The notes below the pieces were generated by a model. It did no database searches and had not been told where the DNA came from. It saw only the letters and a list, made by a program, of their open reading frames with translations. A DNA stretch of 64,000 nucleotides, taken from the NCBI RefSeq assembly GCF_019042275.1, contig NZ_JAHQCW010000016.1:41659-105658 (forward strand), read 5' to 3'. A program made the position numbers and the translations under genes. This document shows positions 61,732 through 64,000 of the stretch, piece by piece (the stretch's first letter is position 1; each line of letters starts with the position of its first letter). Origin of the DNA: Diplocloster agilis. GTDB lineage: Bacteria; Bacillota; Clostridia; Lachnospirales; Lachnospiraceae.

Positions 61732-62472
61732 TTAACTTTTCAGAAACACCAGCCGCCCCTCATCCGAAAACTCCTCCGCGTATGAGTATCCCAGCCGGTC
61801 AAAACTTTTTATTTCCCGCCAGTCCGTAATCTGTCTTTCCGCCATATAGCGGACCATTTCTCCTCGGGCCATCTTGGCCTGAGTCCCCTTCTGCACGACC
61901 CGGCCGTCTCTCTCTTCCCCGAACACACAGGTCACATAGGTGATCCCGTCTTCCAGCCAGCTCTCGATACACTTGGAGTACTCTTTGGATGCCAGATTTA
62001 CGATGCAGTCCGTATCTGCAGCCAAGGCCCGGTATATGTCATCCTTCCAGAACCCGTACAGGTTCCCGCCGTCCGGACTGCCTTTTGCCTGCATCTCAAG
62101 CCGGTACGGGACTACCCCGTCGAAGGGCCTCAGAATCCCGTAAAATCCGGACAGAATCTTAAGATGCTCTTCCACATAATCCCACTGGTCATATTCAAAG
62201 ATCCGGGGGGCCATGTATTGATACTGGATTCCCTCGTAAGCCAGCAGAGCCGGCGTCAGGCTCCGCTTAAGATCCATGGTCTGAAACCGCTCATAATTAA
62301 GCGCCGCGATCTTATCATTACAGCTCCACAGCTTCTTCGCTTCCGCATAGGACATTTTCCGTATCCATTCTTTTAATACATTGGCTCTATCCAGGAAAAC
62401 TGGGGCTGTCTTTACCTCCATATCGTCGGTATTAATGATCATCTTCTTGGCAGGTGATATTATAATTTTCAC
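61732..62472 (-). CDS. yaaA: YaaA family protein (peroxide stress, DUF328)
   Basis: A 246-residue protein of the YaaA family: KIIISPAKKM at the start, AFYGIL-like GFYGILRPFDGVVPYRLEM, NLYGFWKDDIYRAL and NLASKEYSKCI. In E. coli YaaA lowers free iron and protects DNA from peroxide; the biochemical activity is unsettled, though DNA binding is reported. I place the start at the GTG at 62472, which gives the usual M-K-I-I-I-S-P start; a GTG at 62487 would add five residues and overlap the dehydrogenase gene. It starts two bases after that stop, so the pair is translationally linked. Confidence 0.93.
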   Translation of the reverse strand: MKIIISPAKKMIINTDDMEVKTAPVFLDRANVLKEWIRKMSYAEAKKLWSCNDKIAALNYERFQTMDLKRSLTPALLAYEGIQYQYMAPRIFEYDQWDYVEEHLKILSGFYGILRPFDGVVPYRLEMQAKGSPDGGNLYGFWKDDIYRALAADTDCIVNLASKEYSKCIESWLEDGITYVTCVFGEERDGRVVQKGTQAKMARGEMVRYMAERQITDWREIKSFDRLGYSYAEEFSDEGRLVFLKS

Positions 62473-62474
62473 AG

Positions 62475-63650
62475 CTACGCCCGGCACGCGATCCGGTATA
62501 TCGCTTCACAATCCTCCCGGTTCAGCTTCACAAAATTCCCCAGTGTAGTTCCGTCGATCTCAAGGGTATCCAGAAGCTTCTCAATATCCTCTTCTCTGGC
62601 GTTAAGATCTGCAAAGTTTCCCGGCATGCCGATCGATTTCCAGAACGCCCTTAAAGCTGCGATACCCGCCTTGGCCGTAATCTCCGGATGGGCAAAATCC
62701 ATCTGGCAGCCCCAGACCCTCACCGCGATCTGGGCAAACCTGGCCACATTATGTTCCATGACATATTCCTGCCATGCGGGGCAGATCACCGCGAGTCCCG
62801 CTCCGTGCGCGCAGTCGTACAGCGCGGACAGCTCATGCTCCAGACTGTGGCTGGCCCAGTCCTGCTCCCGGCCGGCGCCGCAGATGTCATTGTGGGCGAT
62901 CATGCCGGCCCACATAATATTGGCGCGGGCCTGGTAGTCCTTAGGATTCTCCATAACCTTCGGCACTTCCGAAATCATGGTCAGCAGAACCGCCTCACAC
63001 AGCCGGTCCGTGATTTCCACATCCTTCGTGTTCGTAAAATACCGTTCAAATACATGTGCCATAATATCGACCGCCCCACAGGCAGTCTGATAATCCGGCA
63101 GCGTCTCGGTCAGCTCCGGATTCAGGATGGAGAACTTAGGGCGGATCAGATCACTTCCACAGGCTCTCTTTAACATACCTTCTTCCAGCGTAATCACACT
63201 TCCGTCGGAGCCTTCGCTTCCCGCAGCCGCAATGGTCAGCACGGTGCCGATCGGAAGCGTTCTCTCCACTACCGCCTTGTCACTGTAAAAATCCCAGAAA
63301 TCCCCGTCATACAGGGTTCCAATCCCGATAGCCTTGGCGGAGTCAATCACGCTTCCGCCTCCTACGGCCAGGATAAAATCAACTTTTTCCTTTTTGCAAA
63401 GCTCGATCCCCTCATACACCAGCCCGCTTCTGGGGTTCGGCTTTACACCGCCAAGCTCTACGTAAGAGATGTCTTCCTTATCGAGGGATGCTTTGACCCG
63501 GTCCAGCAGACCGGAACGGACCGCCGAACCGCCGCCGTAATGGATCAGTACCCTGCTGCCGCCGAATTGTTTCACATAACTTCCCGCATTTTTTTCTTCT
63601 CCCTGGCCGAACACAAATTTCGTCGGGCTGTAAAACGTAAAATTGTTCAT
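62475..63650 (-). CDS. Iron-containing alcohol dehydrogenase
   Basis: A 391-residue group III alcohol dehydrogenase. N-terminal Rossmann-type part with FVFGQGEEK, SRVLIHYGGGSAVRSGLLDRV and ILAVGGGSVIDSAKAIGIG for NAD(P); metal ligands in CGAVDIMAHVFERYF and SHSLEHELSALYDCAHGAGLAVICPAW (in outline), i.e. the Asp/His...His...His set that binds Fe2+. BdhA-like butanol dehydrogenases and YqhD relatives look similar. ATG 63650 follows GAGGAGAAGG. It is upstream of yaaA; likely substrates are short aldehydes or a sugar aldehyde. Confidence 0.94.
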   Translation of the reverse strand: MNNFTFYSPTKFVFGQGEEKNAGSYVKQFGGSRVLIHYGGGSAVRSGLLDRVKASLDKEDISYVELGGVKPNPRSGLVYEGIELCKKEKVDFILAVGGGSVIDSAKAIGIGTLYDGDFWDFYSDKAVVERTLPIGTVLTIAAAGSEGSDGSVITLEEGMLKRACGSDLIRPKFSILNPELTETLPDYQTACGAVDIMAHVFERYFTNTKDVEITDRLCEAVLLTMISEVPKVMENPKDYQARANIMWAGMIAHNDICGAGREQDWASHSLEHELSALYDCAHGAGLAVICPAWQEYVMEHNVARFAQIAVRVWGCQMDFAHPEITAKAGIAALRAFWKSIGMPGNFADLNAREEDIEKLLDTLEIDGTTLGNFVKLNREDCEAIYRIACRA

Positions 63651-63671
63651 ATTACCTTCTCCTCTTTTCAT

Positions 63672-63869
63672 GAAATTTCTATAAGTCTACTGGCTTTATC
63701 ATAACCGTTAAAGTTAACTGAAAGTCAAGCTTTTTTTATCTCCTGCTCCTAAAATGTAATAGTTAATTCTTGTTTCACCCTTTAAATTCGTGTTTGATGA
63801 TTTTACTCTTACACGATTTGTGGTATGGTTGATTGGTTAGTGGATTCCTCCATTGTAGGAGGATTCGTT
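63672..63869. other. Region before the IS30-like gene
   Basis: Contains GGATTCCTCC-attgt-AGGAGGATTC at about 63842-63867, a hairpin that would hide the AGGAGGA ribosome site of the transposase. The left terminal repeat of the insertion sequence should lie in this stretch but I could not define it without the right end. Confidence 0.5.
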
Positions 63870-64000
63870 ATGTCTAAGAAAAGAATATATGATCAAAAAC
63901 GCCTCACCACCAGTCAAAGAATCCATATTGAAAAAGGCCTGAACGATGGACTGTCTTTTGCTGCTATCGCCAGAAAACTTGAGAAGCACCCAAGTACTAT
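63870..64000 (+). mobile_element. IS30 family transposase, N-terminal part (cut by window edge)
   Basis: Visible residues start MSKKRIYDQKRLTTSQRIHI, then GLNDGLSFAAIARKLEKHPST. This is the HTH_38 domain of IS30 transposases, with the typical LTxxQRIxIExGLxxGxSxxxIAxxLxxxPST pattern. AGGAGGA lies seven bases ahead of the ATG. The catalytic DDE domain lies outside the window. Confidence 0.9.

Noticed and set aside
1..64000. tRNA, rRNA or large structured RNAs
   Set aside because: No cloverleaf with conserved TTCGA loop or rRNA-like stretch was recognised by eye; a tRNAscan or Infernal run could still reveal one.

Overview
The window looks like chromosome from an anaerobic gut-type Firmicute (Bacillota), most probably a Lachnospiraceae/Clostridia relative. 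The basis is moderate GC, strong AGGAGG ribosome binding sites, lipoprotein solute-binding proteins, YesM/YesN regulators, many glycoside hydrolases (GH) and a DUF5685/DnaJ gene pair. I cannot name the species from this sequence. No rRNA, tRNA or CRISPR array was seen. The right edge enters an IS30-like transposase and the left edge cuts an oligopeptide-type permease.

Layout: (a) 1-3132, the start of an Opp/Dpp-type importer operon (minus strand). (b) 3.5-8.9 kb, a broken AbiEi antitoxin, a YwaF-like membrane protein, an orphan prepilin-like gene, a MATE exporter and an aldo/keto reductase. (c) 7.8-14.1 kb, a TetR-centred unit: tetR and the aldo/keto reductase face away from a BCCT transporter, an MFS transporter and a metal-dependent amidohydrolase, and similar AT-rich operator-like sites lie before three of the transcription units. 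(d) 14.2-14.6 kb, a ~394-bp foldback element flanked by an 8-bp direct repeat. (e) 16-29 kb, a galactoside locus: GH42 beta-galactosidase, a two-permease CUT2 sugar importer, a YesN/YesM two-component pair and a GH36 alpha-galactosidase; a second long hairpin splits the importer operon. (f) 29.5-32.7 kb, an Rpn-family nuclease and a DUF5685/DnaJ/membrane-protein operon.

(g) 32.7-44.1 kb, a nine-gene operon (Opp importer, an esterase with two alpha/beta-hydrolase halves, two paralogous cupin-like proteins, MFS) facing a GntR/UTRA regulator. Its substrate is unknown and it is the best candidate here for an undescribed catabolic system. (h) 44.2-50.4 kb, a MATE exporter, a metallo-beta-lactamase-fold protein with an altered metal motif, and an ABC-2 exporter with an exported NEW3-domain protein. 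(i) 50.6-61.5 kb, a coherent galactan locus: secreted GH30 endo-galactanase with a ricin-type lectin domain, CUT1 importer lacking its own ATPase, LacI and AraC regulators, a DUF5597/GH35-like enzyme and a GH35 beta-galactosidase. A perfect 14-bp LacI-type palindrome abuts the -10 of a near-consensus promoter. (j) 61.7-63.7 kb, YaaA-like protein and iron-containing alcohol dehydrogenase.

Repeats are a second theme: two very long hairpins, a GGGGACATGTCC palindrome family placed directly 3' of genes, a RAYT/REP-like hairpin, a 53-bp triplicated leader carrying a hairpin plus Shine-Dalgarno, and a decayed 14-bp tandem array growing out of the end of a gene.
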